The notes under the pieces were generated by a model. It was given only the letters and a program-made list of their open reading frames with translations. It did no database searches and was not told the DNA's origin. Source: Nonomuraea endophytica (GTDB lineage: Bacteria; Actinomycetota; Actinomycetes; Streptosporangiales; Streptosporangiaceae). Taken from it: a stretch of DNA of 64,000 nt. Every line of letters starts with the position of its first letter. Position 1 is the stretch's first letter. Below, piece after piece: positions 17,599 to 25,628 of this stretch. The stretch lies in NCBI RefSeq assembly GCF_014203235.1, contig NZ_JACHIN010000002.1:303245-367244 (forward strand), written 5' to 3'. Position numbers and translations under genes: made by a program.

Positions 17599-18701
17599 CG
17601 TTCGTAGCTCCAGGTGTCCACGGTGAACGTGCGGAGAAGGTCCGGATCGGGCGTGGCGCCGATGCCGGGATCGGTGGGGACGAGCACGTGCCCGTCCGGC
17701 TCAAGCGTGACGGGGTCGGTGATGTCGGTCTCGTAGAAGCGGTCGGAGGCCGACGTGTCGCCCGGAAGGGTGAAGCCCGGGAGCGCGGCGAGGGCGATGT
17801 TGGCCCGCCGGCCGAGGCCGCTCTCCAGCATGCCGCCGCACCACACGGCCACCCCGTGCGCCTGGGCCAGGTCGTGGATCCGCTTGGCCTCCAGGTAGCC
17901 GCCGACGCGTCCCGGCTTGACGTTGATGATGCTCGCGGCGCCCATCGAGATCGCCGCCGCGGCCGAGCGGGCCGAGACCACGGACTCGTCCAGGCACAGC
18001 GGTGTCGTCAGCATCTCGGCCAGCCGGGCGTGCTGATAGAGGTCGTCGTGGTGCAGGGGCTGCTCGATGAGCAGCAGCCCGAACTCGTCGAGCCGCCGCA
18101 GCAGCGGGGCGTCGGCGAGATCGTAGGCCGCGTTGGCGTCCACCTGCAGCGGCAGGTCGTCGCCGAACTCCTTCCTGACCGCCCGGACCGGCTCCACGTC
18201 CCAGCCGGGCTGGATCTTGAGCTTGATCCGCCGGTATCCCTCGTCCACGAACCCGCCCACGACGTCCAGCAGCGCCGCCACCGACGGCTGGATGCCGACC
18301 GAGACGCCGGCCGGAATCCTCGTCCTGGTGGCGCCGAAGTACTGGGCGAGCGACTCCCCGCGGAGCCGGAGCACGAGGTCGAGAACGGCCAGCTCCAGCG
18401 CCGCCTTCGCCATGGGATGGCCGACCACGCCGCGCAGCGCCGGCGCCACCTCCTCCGCCGTGGTGACCTCCGCCGCGAGCAGGCGGGGCAGCAGGAACGA
18501 ACGCATGACGTCCACGGCGCCGCGGCTGTGCTCGCTGGAGTAGGTCGGCTCCCGCTCCGCCACGCACTCGCCCCAGCCCTCGGCCCCTCCTCCCGCGATC
18601 CGGACCAGGACGAGCTCGCGCTCGGTGCTGACGCCGTTCGACGTCTGGAACGGCGCGCGGAGCGGCAGCCGCACGGTGCGTATCTCGACGGACTCGATCA
18701 T
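17595..18701 (-). CDS. N-succinylamino acid racemase / o-succinylbenzoate synthase-like enolase
   Basis: The 368-residue protein is a member of the muconate-lactonising subgroup of the enolase superfamily. Catalytic lysines K160 and K162 (IKLKIQPGWD), metal ligands D188 (VDAN), E213 (LIEQPL) and D238 (LDES), and K262 (NVKPGRVGG) match, one residue offset, those I recall for Amycolatopsis NSAR (K161, K163, D189, E214, D239, K263). Similarity continues to LPGDTSASDRFYETDIT. Such enzymes racemise N-acyl, especially N-succinyl, amino acids and often retain OSBS activity. No menaquinone genes surround it, and GNAT, hydrolase and importer genes do, so NSAR activity is favoured. The ATG follows AGGAGG. 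Confidence 0.85.
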   Translation of the reverse strand: MIESVEIRTVRLPLRAPFQTSNGVSTERELVLVRIAGGGAEGWGECVAEREPTYSSEHSRGAVDVMRSFLLPRLLAAEVTTAEEVAPALRGVVGHPMAKAALELAVLDLVLRLRGESLAQYFGATRTRIPAGVSVGIQPSVAALLDVVGGFVDEGYRRIKLKIQPGWDVEPVRAVRKEFGDDLPLQVDANAAYDLADAPLLRRLDEFGLLLIEQPLHHDDLYQHARLAEMLTTPLCLDESVVSARSAAAAISMGAASIINVKPGRVGGYLEAKRIHDLAQAHGVAVWCGGMLESGLGRRANIALAALPGFTLPGDTSASDRFYETDITDPVTLEPDGHVLVPTDPGIGATPDPDLLRTFTVDTWSYER

Positions 18702-18731
18702 GCGTTCCTCCTGTGTTGTCTGGTGCGGCCG

Positions 18732-19823
18732 TCAGGAGGAGAAGTTCTCGACCTTGGTGCTCGTGTTCCCGTCGATGGCCGCCTTGATCTGCGGGATGAC
18801 GTGCTCGATCGCGTACGGCAGGCTCAGCACCGTGCCCCAGTCCATCGACCAGAACGCCGAGTCGACCTTCATCCCGGTCGACCAGAGGGAACGGCCCTCC
18901 TTGGTGGACTTCAGCCCGGAGACGACCGGGTTCTTCTTCAGCGCCTCCACCTGACCGCCGTCGGTCGTCCACAGCACGAGATCGGCCGCACCGATCAGGG
19001 AGAGCTTCTCCGAGGAGATGTCCGCGCTGTAGGCGGTGCCCACCAGCGCGTCCAGCTCGGGCAGGCTCTTGAAGCCGAGGTTGGTGAAGAACTTGGAGCG
19101 CGGGGTGGCGGGACCGATCACCTTGAACGTGTCCCCCCAGCACTCGGCGATCGCCACGGTCAGGCCGGCGAAGCCCGGGTTGGCCGCGACGGCCGCCTTC
19201 ACCTGGCCGGCGACGCCGTCCACCAGCGTCTTGCCCTTGTCCTCCCGGCCCAGGGCGGTCGCGAGCATCCGGGTCTGCTGCTCCAGCGGCGCGTTCCAGT
19301 CGGTGAAGCCCTTGGGCTGCGCCACCACCGGGCAGATCGAGCTGAGCTTGTCGTACTCCTTCTTCGTCATGCCGCCCATGACCCCGGTGATCAGGTCCGG
19401 CTTCAGCGCGAGGATCTTCTCGATGGAGTACTCCTCGAAGTCGAGGAAGTCCGGGTTCTTGGGGAAGGCGGCCTTGTTCCACGGGTGCAGCGGCGAGTAC
19501 CAGTCACCGCTGAACACCCCGACGGCCACGGGCGGCACGCCGAGTGCGACGAGGACGTCGATGTCGGTCTGGCCCAGCGCGACGATCCGCTTGGGGTCCT
19601 TGGGAACCGTGGTCTTGCCGTACGCGTGCTCGATCACCCTGTCGACGCTGCCGGTGGCCCCGGCCGGCGACGGCTTGCTGTCCTCCTTCGCGCAGCCCGG
19701 CACCGCGAGCGCCATGCCCAGCGCTCCGAGCCCGGTCAAGAAGCCACGCCGTCCGAAACTCTGTCGTCCGAAACTCTTCTGTGAGGTGGCGCGCAGCGCG
19801 CTGCCTGCCGTCGGCCTGATCAT
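18732..19823 (-). CDS. Tat-exported lipoprotein, FecB/BtuF-type substrate-binding protein
   Basis: The 363-residue protein has a twin-arginine leader (GRRGFLTGLG, RR at 25-26) and a lipobox AVPGC with lipidated Cys44, so it would be folded in the cytoplasm and anchored outside. The mature part has the two-lobe Peripla_BP_2 pattern: VPKDPKRIVALGQTDIDVLVALG, EKILALKPDLI and DLVLWTTDGG. It is the first gene of the FecCD/NSAR operon, with a strong GGAGGAG site. Binding proteins of this class carry metal chelates and corrinoids. The substrate may be a peptide-like metallophore, which would explain the coencoded amino-acid enzymes; that is inference. Confidence 0.9.
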   Translation of the reverse strand: MIRPTAGSALRATSQKSFGRQSFGRRGFLTGLGALGMALAVPGCAKEDSKPSPAGATGSVDRVIEHAYGKTTVPKDPKRIVALGQTDIDVLVALGVPPVAVGVFSGDWYSPLHPWNKAAFPKNPDFLDFEEYSIEKILALKPDLITGVMGGMTKKEYDKLSSICPVVAQPKGFTDWNAPLEQQTRMLATALGREDKGKTLVDGVAGQVKAAVAANPGFAGLTVAIAECWGDTFKVIGPATPRSKFFTNLGFKSLPELDALVGTAYSADISSEKLSLIGAADLVLWTTDGGQVEALKKNPVVSGLKSTKEGRSLWSTGMKVDSAFWSMDWGTVLSLPYAIEHVIPQIKAAIDGNTSTKVENFSS

Positions 19824-19861
19824 GCCGGACCACTCCTCCACGTTCTGGAACCTCGTCTGGG

Positions 19862-19895
19862 GTGCGGCATACCTTAGGTCGGCACATCGCCGCAC
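19862..19895. promoter_or_regulatory. inverted repeat in the leader of the FecCD/NSAR operon
   Basis: Seven-base arms GTGCGGC and GCCGCAC flank ACCTTAGGT (19871-19879), itself a palindrome. The element is 39-72 bases upstream of the binding-protein start. TTAGG resembles half of a DtxR/IdeR iron box, but the full consensus is not met, so iron control is only a suggestion. Confidence 0.3.
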
Positions 19896-20014
19896 TTCGT
19901 CAGTGATCCCGACGAACTCTGCGCCGCCGATCCGTGCGTACGGCAGACGCCGTTGACAGCTCCCGGGCGCCCGTCGAGCCGGTCCGGCAGGAGGTTCGCC
20001 CGTTTTGCCGGAGA

Positions 20015-21496
20015 TCACCAACGCCGGTAGACCAGTTCACCGGCGACCACGGTGGCCTCGACGGGCATGGCAGCCAGTTGCCCGGCTTCCTCTGTCTTGA
20101 GGGCGCGGGGGTCCGTCGCCAGGACGACGAGGTCGGCGGGCACGCCGGGGGTCAGCCGGTCGTGCCGCATCGAGGCGCTCAGGGCCTGGTCGATGGAGAT
20201 CCGCTGCTCGGCGTGCCAGGGCGACTGGCCGCGGTCGGCCCTGGACACGGCCGACGCCATCGAGACCCACGGATCCAGCGGCGCCACCGGCGCGTCCGAC
20301 CCGAAGAGGACCCGGGCGCCGGCCGACAGGAGCGAGGCCAGCGGGAAGGCCCGCTCGGTACGCCCGTGCCAGTGCCGGTCGGCCACGTCGCGGTCGTCGA
20401 TGACGTGGCGCGGCTGGACGCTCGCCGCCACCCCGAGCCGGGCGAAGCGCTCCAGGTCGCGCGTGCTCACGAGTTGCGCGTGCTCGATCGTCCCCCGGGC
20501 GCCGGTCTTCTCGAACGTGTCGAGGGCGAGCGTGTTGGCGCGATCGCCGATCGCGTGGACGGCGGACGTGATGCCTGCCTCGTGGGCCCGGCCGACCAGG
20601 TCACGCAGGTCGTCGGCCCCGACCGCCTGCAGGCCGAAGGCCTCCTCCCCGTCGAGGCCGGGGAACGGGTCGTGGCACCAGGCGGTCCGCGTGTTCAGCG
20701 AACCGTCCACCACGATCTTGAACGACCCCATCTCGACCAGGCCCCGGGTGCCGGGCAGTACGTCACCGGTGGCCAGCCCGCGACGGATCGCGTCGTCGAG
20801 GTGGTCGGTGTACACCCCGCACGCCACCCGCATCGTCACCCCGGACCGGGCCCGGCGCTCCCAGCTGTCCAGGTTCGGCCGGCGCTCGAACTCGACGATC
20901 CCCACGGTTCCGCGCGCGTGCGCCCGGCGCACCGACTCGGCCACGAGCGCGTCGAGGTGCTCGACGGGCAGGTCGTTGATCCTGGCCACGAGCTCGTAGC
21001 AGTCCTGCTCAAGGACCAGCCCGTCCGAGCGGAGGGCCGGCGCCCACCGGCGCAGGGCCTCGGTGTTGAGCCAGGCGCAGTGGATGTCGTGGCTGATCAG
21101 GACGACCGGGACGGGTCCGGTGCAGGCGTCGAGCAGCTCGGCGGTGGGCAGGTCGGGCCAGGTCCCGTCCTGGAAACCGGTGCCGACCAGCGTGGCGCCC
21201 GGGTCCAGCGGCCGTTCGGCCAGCCGCGCGCGGACCAGGGCCGCGCACTCGGCCGCCGACCGGGCCGAAGAGACGTCCAGGCGGCTCTCGCGCAGGGCCC
21301 ACATGTCGACGTGCACATGGTGGTCCCACAGACCGGGCATCACCACCCGGCCGTCCAGGTCGACGGTCTCACTGTTTGCCCGAACGGTCCCGGTGGGGTG
21401 GATGGCGGCGACCCGGTCGTCGTGCAGCACGATGTCCATGAGCTGGTCGGCGAGGCGGGCGCGGGTGAGAGTGAGCGTGGTGGGCTTCGAAATCAT
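20015..21496 (-). CDS. amidohydrolase, YtcJ-like (Amidohydro_3)
   Basis: The 493-residue protein opens with a small beta-sandwich part, then VVMPGLWDHHVHVDMW, where HVH (60-62) is the metal-binding HxH motif, and later FGSDAPVAPLDPW, the C-terminal metal Asp region of amidohydrolase 3 proteins. The family hydrolyses amide, formyl or cyclic bonds of small molecules and is cytoplasmic. It lies 190 bases upstream of the binding protein gene in the same direction, so it may belong to the uptake locus or be separately transcribed. The ATG at 21496 was chosen because homology starts there; VTM just upstream is a possible alternative. Confidence 0.8.
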   Translation of the reverse strand: MISKPTTLTLTRARLADQLMDIVLHDDRVAAIHPTGTVRANSETVDLDGRVVMPGLWDHHVHVDMWALRESRLDVSSARSAAECAALVRARLAERPLDPGATLVGTGFQDGTWPDLPTAELLDACTGPVPVVLISHDIHCAWLNTEALRRWAPALRSDGLVLEQDCYELVARINDLPVEHLDALVAESVRRAHARGTVGIVEFERRPNLDSWERRARSGVTMRVACGVYTDHLDDAIRRGLATGDVLPGTRGLVEMGSFKIVVDGSLNTRTAWCHDPFPGLDGEEAFGLQAVGADDLRDLVGRAHEAGITSAVHAIGDRANTLALDTFEKTGARGTIEHAQLVSTRDLERFARLGVAASVQPRHVIDDRDVADRHWHGRTERAFPLASLLSAGARVLFGSDAPVAPLDPWVSMASAVSRADRGQSPWHAEQRISIDQALSASMRHDRLTPGVPADLVVLATDPRALKTEEAGQLAAMPVEATVVAGELVYRRW

Positions 21497-21677
21497 GGTC
21501 ACACTGTCCAGGGCCCGCCTGACGCGGACACCGGGCCATCGCACGGATTTGGCCGCAGCGCATCGTCGCGGTCAACGAAAACCTGCCGCCGCCCCCGCCG
21601 CCGTAAGTCCGGCATCACCCCTGCCACCGGAAGTGCGGCATCACCCCCCGCCGCCTCGCTCGGCGGCCGTCGTGCGC

Positions 21678-23069
21678 TCAGGCGTGATCCGGGGCGGGCG
21701 CCAGGTCGCGGTTGAGCCTGCCGTAGATGAACGCGAACGCGGCGGCCAGCGCGCCCGCCCCGGCGGCGACGCCGAAGACCCACTGGTAGCCGTGTTCCCC
21801 GGGCAGCGAGGCCAGGATGGCGGCGATCACCGCGCCGGCCGTGCTGCCGCCCGCGATGCGGACCAGCGCGTTGATCCCGGCCGCGACCGCGGTCTGCTCG
21901 GGCCGGACGTGTTCGACCGCCATCGTGCCCAGCGCGGCGTAGCTGACGCCCAGCCCGATGCCCATGAGCGAGGTGGCGACCAGGATGTCGGCGGGGCCGG
22001 TGTGCGCGAAGACGAGCCAGAGGCCCGCCGCGCCGGCGATCGCGGAGCCCGTCCCGACCAGCGAGGCGGCGGCGAAGCGGCGCATGAGCCGGCCCGCGAA
22101 CAGCGAGATCACCAGCATGAACAGCGTGCTGGGCAGCAGGTAGAGACCGACCTGCAGGACGCTCGCGCGCAGCGCGGGTCCCTGCACGAAGCCGGAGATG
22201 CCGGTCATGCTCATGAAGAAGCCGAACCCGAGCAGCATCGAGGCCACGGTCGCGCCGACGGTGCCGCGGTGGACCAGCATCGCCATCTGCACCAGCGGCT
22301 CGCTCACCCGGCGCTCGACCAGCACCCAGACGAAGGCCACCACGGCCGCCAGCGCGAACACGCCGAGCGTCGCCGCCGAGGTCCAGCCCCACGTGCCGCC
22401 CTGGCTGATCGCCAGCAGGAGCGCCACCAGCCAGACGATCATCAGTGCGGCGCCGGCCAGGTCGGGACGGCCGCCGCCGGCTGGGGTGGTGTCGCGTACG
22501 AGGAAGAAGACGAAGAGCGAGCCGATCACCGACAGTCCGGTCGTCACCCAGAAGAGCATGTGGTAGTCACCGGCGACCAGGCCCGCCAGCAGCATGCCGC
22601 CGCCGGCGCCGAATCCCATGGTCGCGCTGAGCACGCCGATGCCGGTGGCGAGCTGCTCGCGTGGAAGTACGTCACGGACCACGCCGATCGCCAGCGGTAC
22701 CAGGGCGGCGACGAAGCCCTGGAGCACGCGGCCCACGATCAACCAGGGCAGGGTGGTGGCCAGCGCGGCGATGACCGAGCCGGCGATGAGCAGGGCCAGC
22801 GCGCCGAGGATCACGCGCCGCTTGCCGTACATGTCGCCGAATCTCGACAACAGCGGTGTGGCGACCGCGCTCACGAGCAAGCTGATCGTGAGCGTCCAGC
22901 TCACGGCGGTCAACGAGGCGTTCAGTTCGCGCTGGAGGATGGGAAGCAACGGGACGACGGCGGTGTTCTGGACGGCGGCCACGGAGGCGGCGAACGCCAG
23001 CACCACCACTCCTGGCCATGGGTTCCTGGTGGGTGTCATGCGCTCGGCGGTCGCGGCGACTGTCGCCAT
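21678..23069 (-). CDS. MFS drug transporter, DHA2 (14-helix) type
   Basis: The 463-residue protein has about 14 membrane helices. Loop 2-3 reads RFGDMYGKRRVIL, and motif C-like glycine-rich sequence LSATMGFGAGGGMLLAG lies in helix 5, both typical of EmrB/QacA-type drug:proton antiporters. The ATG follows CTAAGGAG. A MarR regulator is divergent 72 bases away with a duplicated operator-like element between them, the usual arrangement of a repressor that releases an exporter on ligand binding. Two short 26-base direct repeats (from 21605) lie between this gene and the amidohydrolase. Confidence 0.88.
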   Translation of the reverse strand: MATVAATAERMTPTRNPWPGVVVLAFAASVAAVQNTAVVPLLPILQRELNASLTAVSWTLTISLLVSAVATPLLSRFGDMYGKRRVILGALALLIAGSVIAALATTLPWLIVGRVLQGFVAALVPLAIGVVRDVLPREQLATGIGVLSATMGFGAGGGMLLAGLVAGDYHMLFWVTTGLSVIGSLFVFFLVRDTTPAGGGRPDLAGAALMIVWLVALLLAISQGGTWGWTSAATLGVFALAAVVAFVWVLVERRVSEPLVQMAMLVHRGTVGATVASMLLGFGFFMSMTGISGFVQGPALRASVLQVGLYLLPSTLFMLVISLFAGRLMRRFAAASLVGTGSAIAGAAGLWLVFAHTGPADILVATSLMGIGLGVSYAALGTMAVEHVRPEQTAVAAGINALVRIAGGSTAGAVIAAILASLPGEHGYQWVFGVAAGAGALAAAFAFIYGRLNRDLAPAPDHA

Positions 23070-23082
23070 GACGGCTCCTTAG

Positions 23083-23134
23083 GTAACTTGGGTAAGTAAC
23101 TGAGAAGCGATAATACATACGTAAGTTAGGTAAG
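23083..23134. promoter_or_regulatory. divergent MarR/MFS promoter with two operator-like repeats
   Basis: GTAACTTGGGTAAG (23083-23096) and GTAAGTTAGGTAAG (23121-23134) are two copies of one 14-base element, 38 bases apart start to start. Between them lies an AT-rich stretch (GATAATAC) that can serve as a -10 in either direction. It is the only intergenic space between the MFS and MarR genes, so these are the likely MarR sites. Confidence 0.5.
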
Positions 23135-23141
23135 CAAATAG

Positions 23142-23606
23142 ATGGACCAGGATCTCGCTTCCACCGTCGCCGCCTTCCGCAGCGTCGTGTCGACGCTCAA
23201 GCGCGCCAAGACCCAGGACCTGATGGGCACGGCGGCCGGCATGCGGGTCGATCAGCCGGACGCGCAAGTCCTGATCCACCTGCTCGACTCCGGCGAGCCG
23301 CGCCGGGTCGGCGCGATCGCGCACGCCCTGCACGTGGAGAGCCCGCACGTCACCAGGACCGTCACCAAGCTCGAACGGCAGGGCCTGCTGGAACGCGTGC
23401 GCGACCCCGACGACGGCCGGGCCTGGCGGATCTGGCTGACTCCGCACGGAACCGAGGTGGCCCAGGTCTGCATGCGGGTCAACCTGGAGCTCTTCGAGAC
23501 CGCCATGGCCGCCTGGGACCCGGAGGATCGCGCCGACCTCACCCGCCTGCTCGGCAAGCTCTCCACGGAGATGACGGCGATCCTTGAGGAACGCATGGGG
23601 AGCTAG
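23142..23606 (+). CDS. MarR family transcriptional regulator
   Basis: The 154-residue protein has the MarR winged HTH: DAQVLIHLLDSGEPRRVGAI, LHVESPHVTRTVTKLERQGL and the wing RVRDPDDGRAWRIWLTPHG. It should bind the operator repeats just upstream and repress itself and the divergent MFS exporter. Its TAG stop lies inside a CTAG palindrome that also supplies the stop of the convergent HxlR gene, so the two genes share bases at their ends. No strong ribosome site precedes the ATG. Confidence 0.88.
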   Translation: MDQDLASTVAAFRSVVSTLKRAKTQDLMGTAAGMRVDQPDAQVLIHLLDSGEPRRVGAIAHALHVESPHVTRTVTKLERQGLLERVRDPDDGRAWRIWLTPHGTEVAQVCMRVNLELFETAMAAWDPEDRADLTRLLGKLSTEMTAILEERMGS

Positions 23607-23962
23607 GGCGACAGATCCACCTTCTCCGCCCCGATCCGCTTGATGCGTTCGGTGCCCCAGCGTCCCAGGGAGCTCAGGGCGGCGTTGAGCGAGACGCCGT
23701 CCTCGGTCAGCGAGTACTCGACCTTCGGCGGCACCTCGCGATACACCTCACGGTGGACGAGACCGTCTTCCTCCATTTCGCGCAGATGCTGGATCAGCAT
23801 CTTCTCGCTGACGCCCGGCAGCCCGCGCCGGAGCTCGGCGAAGCGGCGGGTGCCGTAGTTGTTCAGCTCCCAGAGGATCAGCGACTTCCACTTACCCGAG
23901 ACCACGTCCATCGCCGCGTCGATGCCACAGAAGTACGGGCCCCGTCGTGCTGATGTCGCCAT
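23603..23962 (-). CDS. HxlR family transcriptional regulator
   Basis: The 119-residue protein is a typical HxlR winged HTH: CGIDAAMDVVSGKWKSLILW, RRFAELRRGLPGVSEKMLIQ, LREMEEDGLV and VEYSLTEDG. The single N-terminal Cys in YFCGID is the residue that senses oxidants or electrophiles in several HxlR proteins such as HypR and QorR. It is divergent from an imine-reductase-like gene with three evenly spaced GTAC motifs between, so it probably controls that oxidoreductase. Translation is taken from the ATG at 23962; the frame upstream has no homology. Confidence 0.88.
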   Translation of the reverse strand: MATSARRGPYFCGIDAAMDVVSGKWKSLILWELNNYGTRRFAELRRGLPGVSEKMLIQHLREMEEDGLVHREVYREVPPKVEYSLTEDGVSLNAALSSLGRWGTERIKRIGAEKVDLSP

Positions 23963-23977
23963 CCGCCCTCCTCTGAC

Positions 23978-24018
23978 GTACTTACCTGTGGGTGGGTACC
24001 CCACTAAATAGTCGGTAC
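23978..24018. promoter_or_regulatory. three evenly spaced GTAC motifs between HxlR and imine reductase genes
   Basis: GTAC occurs at 23978, 23996 and 24015, that is 18 and 19 bases apart, in contexts CGTACTTAC, GGGTACCC and CGGTACTGG. Regular spacing of about two helical turns suggests a multi-site operator for HxlR. This is pattern reading only. Confidence 0.35.
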
Positions 24019-24083
24019 TGGTCAACCCTAACCGTGGTGGAAAAGGATTGGCCAGGTACGACGAACTCGAAGGGGGACCCAAG

Positions 24084-24962
24084 ATGACGGACAACGTCCA
24101 GGTGAGCGTGCTAGGGCTGGGGGCGATGGGCGGCGCTCTGGCGGGCGCGCTGGTGAAGGCCGGACACCAGACCACCGTCTGGAACCGCTCCCCCGGCAAG
24201 GCGGACGACCTCGTCGCCCTGGGCGCGCGGAACGCCGCGACCGCCGGTGACGCGGTGCTCGCCGGCCCGCTGGTGATCGCGTGCCTGCTGGACCACGCGT
24301 CGGTCCACGAGGTGCTCGATCCGCTCGCCGGTGAGCTGGCCGGCCGTACCTTGGTCAACGTGACCACGACCTCACCGGCCCAGTCGCGGGAGCTGGCCGA
24401 GTGGGCGGACCGTGCCGGGATCGCGTACCTGGACGGCGGGATCATGGCCGTGCCGCACATGATCGGGCAGCCGGGGTCGTCGATCCTCTACAGCGGCTCC
24501 GCCGAGGTCTTCGAGCGGTACAAGCCGCTGCTGGATCTGTGGGGAACGAGCACCTACTTCGGGGAGGACGCCGGGCTGGCGTCGTTGTACGACCTCGCCC
24601 TGCTCGCGGGCATGTACGTGATGTTCGCCGGGTTCATGCACGGCGCCGCCATGGTCGCGCCGGCCGGGGTGACGGCGGGTGAGTTCGCGTCCATGGCCGC
24701 GCCCTGGCTGAGCGCCATGACCGGCTCCTTCCAGGGGTTCGCCGCGGTCGTCGACGGCGGCGACTACACCGTCGCCGGGCAGCAGAGCCTGGAGTTCTCC
24801 AACCTCAACGACCTCGTGGCCGCCAGCGCCGAGCAGGGCGTCAGCACCGAGGTGATCGGCATGGTCCAGACGCTCGTCCGCCGCCAGATCGACGCGGGCC
24901 ACGGCCAGGAGGGCTTCGCCAGGATCATCGAGAGCATCAGGAATTCTCCGGCGGACATGTAG
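24084..24962 (+). CDS. imine reductase / 6-phosphogluconate-dehydrogenase-like NADP oxidoreductase
   Basis: The 292-residue protein has the NADP-binding start VSVLGLGAMGGALAGALVKAG followed by TTVWNRSPGKA, where the Arg and Ser/Lys favour NADP. The 6PGDH NAD-binding-2 domain leads into a helical domain with LYDLALLAGMYVMFAGFMHGAAMV, characteristic of actinobacterial imine reductases. Asp170 probably occupies the Asp/Tyr position used to classify them. IREDs reduce cyclic imines in vitro and their natural roles are mostly unknown. The ATG at 24084 follows AAGGGGGAC. It is controlled together with the divergent HxlR gene, if the operator reading is right. Confidence 0.82.
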   Translation: MTDNVQVSVLGLGAMGGALAGALVKAGHQTTVWNRSPGKADDLVALGARNAATAGDAVLAGPLVIACLLDHASVHEVLDPLAGELAGRTLVNVTTTSPAQSRELAEWADRAGIAYLDGGIMAVPHMIGQPGSSILYSGSAEVFERYKPLLDLWGTSTYFGEDAGLASLYDLALLAGMYVMFAGFMHGAAMVAPAGVTAGEFASMAAPWLSAMTGSFQGFAAVVDGGDYTVAGQQSLEFSNLNDLVAASAEQGVSTEVIGMVQTLVRRQIDAGHGQEGFARIIESIRNSPADM

Positions 24963-25025
24963 AGGACGCCCGGACGGCTCCGACCCTCCTGTGAAAGCGC
25001 ACCAGAGTCGCAGGAGGTAAGCACG

Positions 25026-25622
25026 ATGAGCAAGGTCATCTGTGACATGTCGATGTCACTCGACGGCTACGTGGCCGGGCCGCACCAGAGCATGGACAAC
25101 CCGTTCGGCGAGGGCGTGGGCGACCGGCTGCACCAGTGGATGTTCGAGGAGGCCGAGCAGCACGCCAGGGTGATCGAGGGCATCACCGCGGCCGGCGCGT
25201 TCATCATGGGCCGCAACATGTTCGGCCCCGGCCGCGGCGCCTGGGACCTGGACTGGAAGGGCTGGTGGGGCGACGAGCCGCCGTACCACGCGCCGGTCTT
25301 CGTCCTGACCCACCACCCGCGCGAGCCGCTGACGATGAAGGGCGGCACGAGCTACACCTTCGTCACCGACGGGATCGAGTCGGCCCTGGCCCAGGCGCGT
25401 GCGGCGGCCGGTGACCGGGACGTCGCGGTCGCGGGTGGCGCCGAGACGGTGAACAGGTATCTGGCGGCGGGGCTCATCGACGAGCTGCGCCTGCACGTCG
25501 CGCCGCTGACCCTCGGCCGGGGCGAGCGGCTGCTGCACGGCGTCGGTGAGCGTGCCCTCGAACCCGTCGGCGCGCCCTGGGGCACCGGCCTGGTCACCCA
25601 CCTGGCGTACAGGGTGGTGTGA
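25026..25622 (+). CDS. dihydrofolate reductase family (RibD C-terminal-like) protein
   Basis: The 198-residue protein reads CDMSMSLDGYVAGP at the start, GAFIMGRNMFGPGRGAW in the middle, and VAVAGGAETVNRYLAAGLID with ELRLHVAPLTLGRGERL at the end. This is the pattern of the RibD_C/YwjB/YyaP group, NADPH-binding reductases of unknown substrate. A strong AGGAGG precedes the ATG. The gene follows the imine reductase in the same direction after 63 bases, so the two could share a transcript. It is a distant paralogue of the gene at 43286. Confidence 0.85.
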   Translation: MSKVICDMSMSLDGYVAGPHQSMDNPFGEGVGDRLHQWMFEEAEQHARVIEGITAAGAFIMGRNMFGPGRGAWDLDWKGWWGDEPPYHAPVFVLTHHPREPLTMKGGTSYTFVTDGIESALAQARAAAGDRDVAVAGGAETVNRYLAAGLIDELRLHVAPLTLGRGERLLHGVGERALEPVGAPWGTGLVTHLAYRVV

Positions 25623-25628
25623 CGGGCG

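Noticed and set aside
17595..18701. Calling the enolase-superfamily gene menC of menaquinone biosynthesis
   Set aside because: No other menaquinone gene is in the window and the context is an importer with amino-acid enzymes; similarity is to NSAR-type members.
19862..19895. Iron box (DtxR/IdeR) upstream of the FecCD operon
   Set aside because: Only a TTAGG half-site is present in ACCTTAGGT; the full 19-base consensus is not met, so iron regulation is not claimed, only an inverted repeat.
21605..21656. Two 26-base direct repeats between the amidohydrolase and MFS genes, considered as a CRISPR or attachment site
   Set aside because: Only two short units without spacers, no integrase, tRNA or cas gene nearby.
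21063..23099. 678-codon forward open frame opposite the amidohydrolase and DHA2 transporter genes
   Set aside because: Composition is His/Asp/Arg/Gly-rich with no recognisable domain, and it spans two well-supported reverse genes and the space between them.
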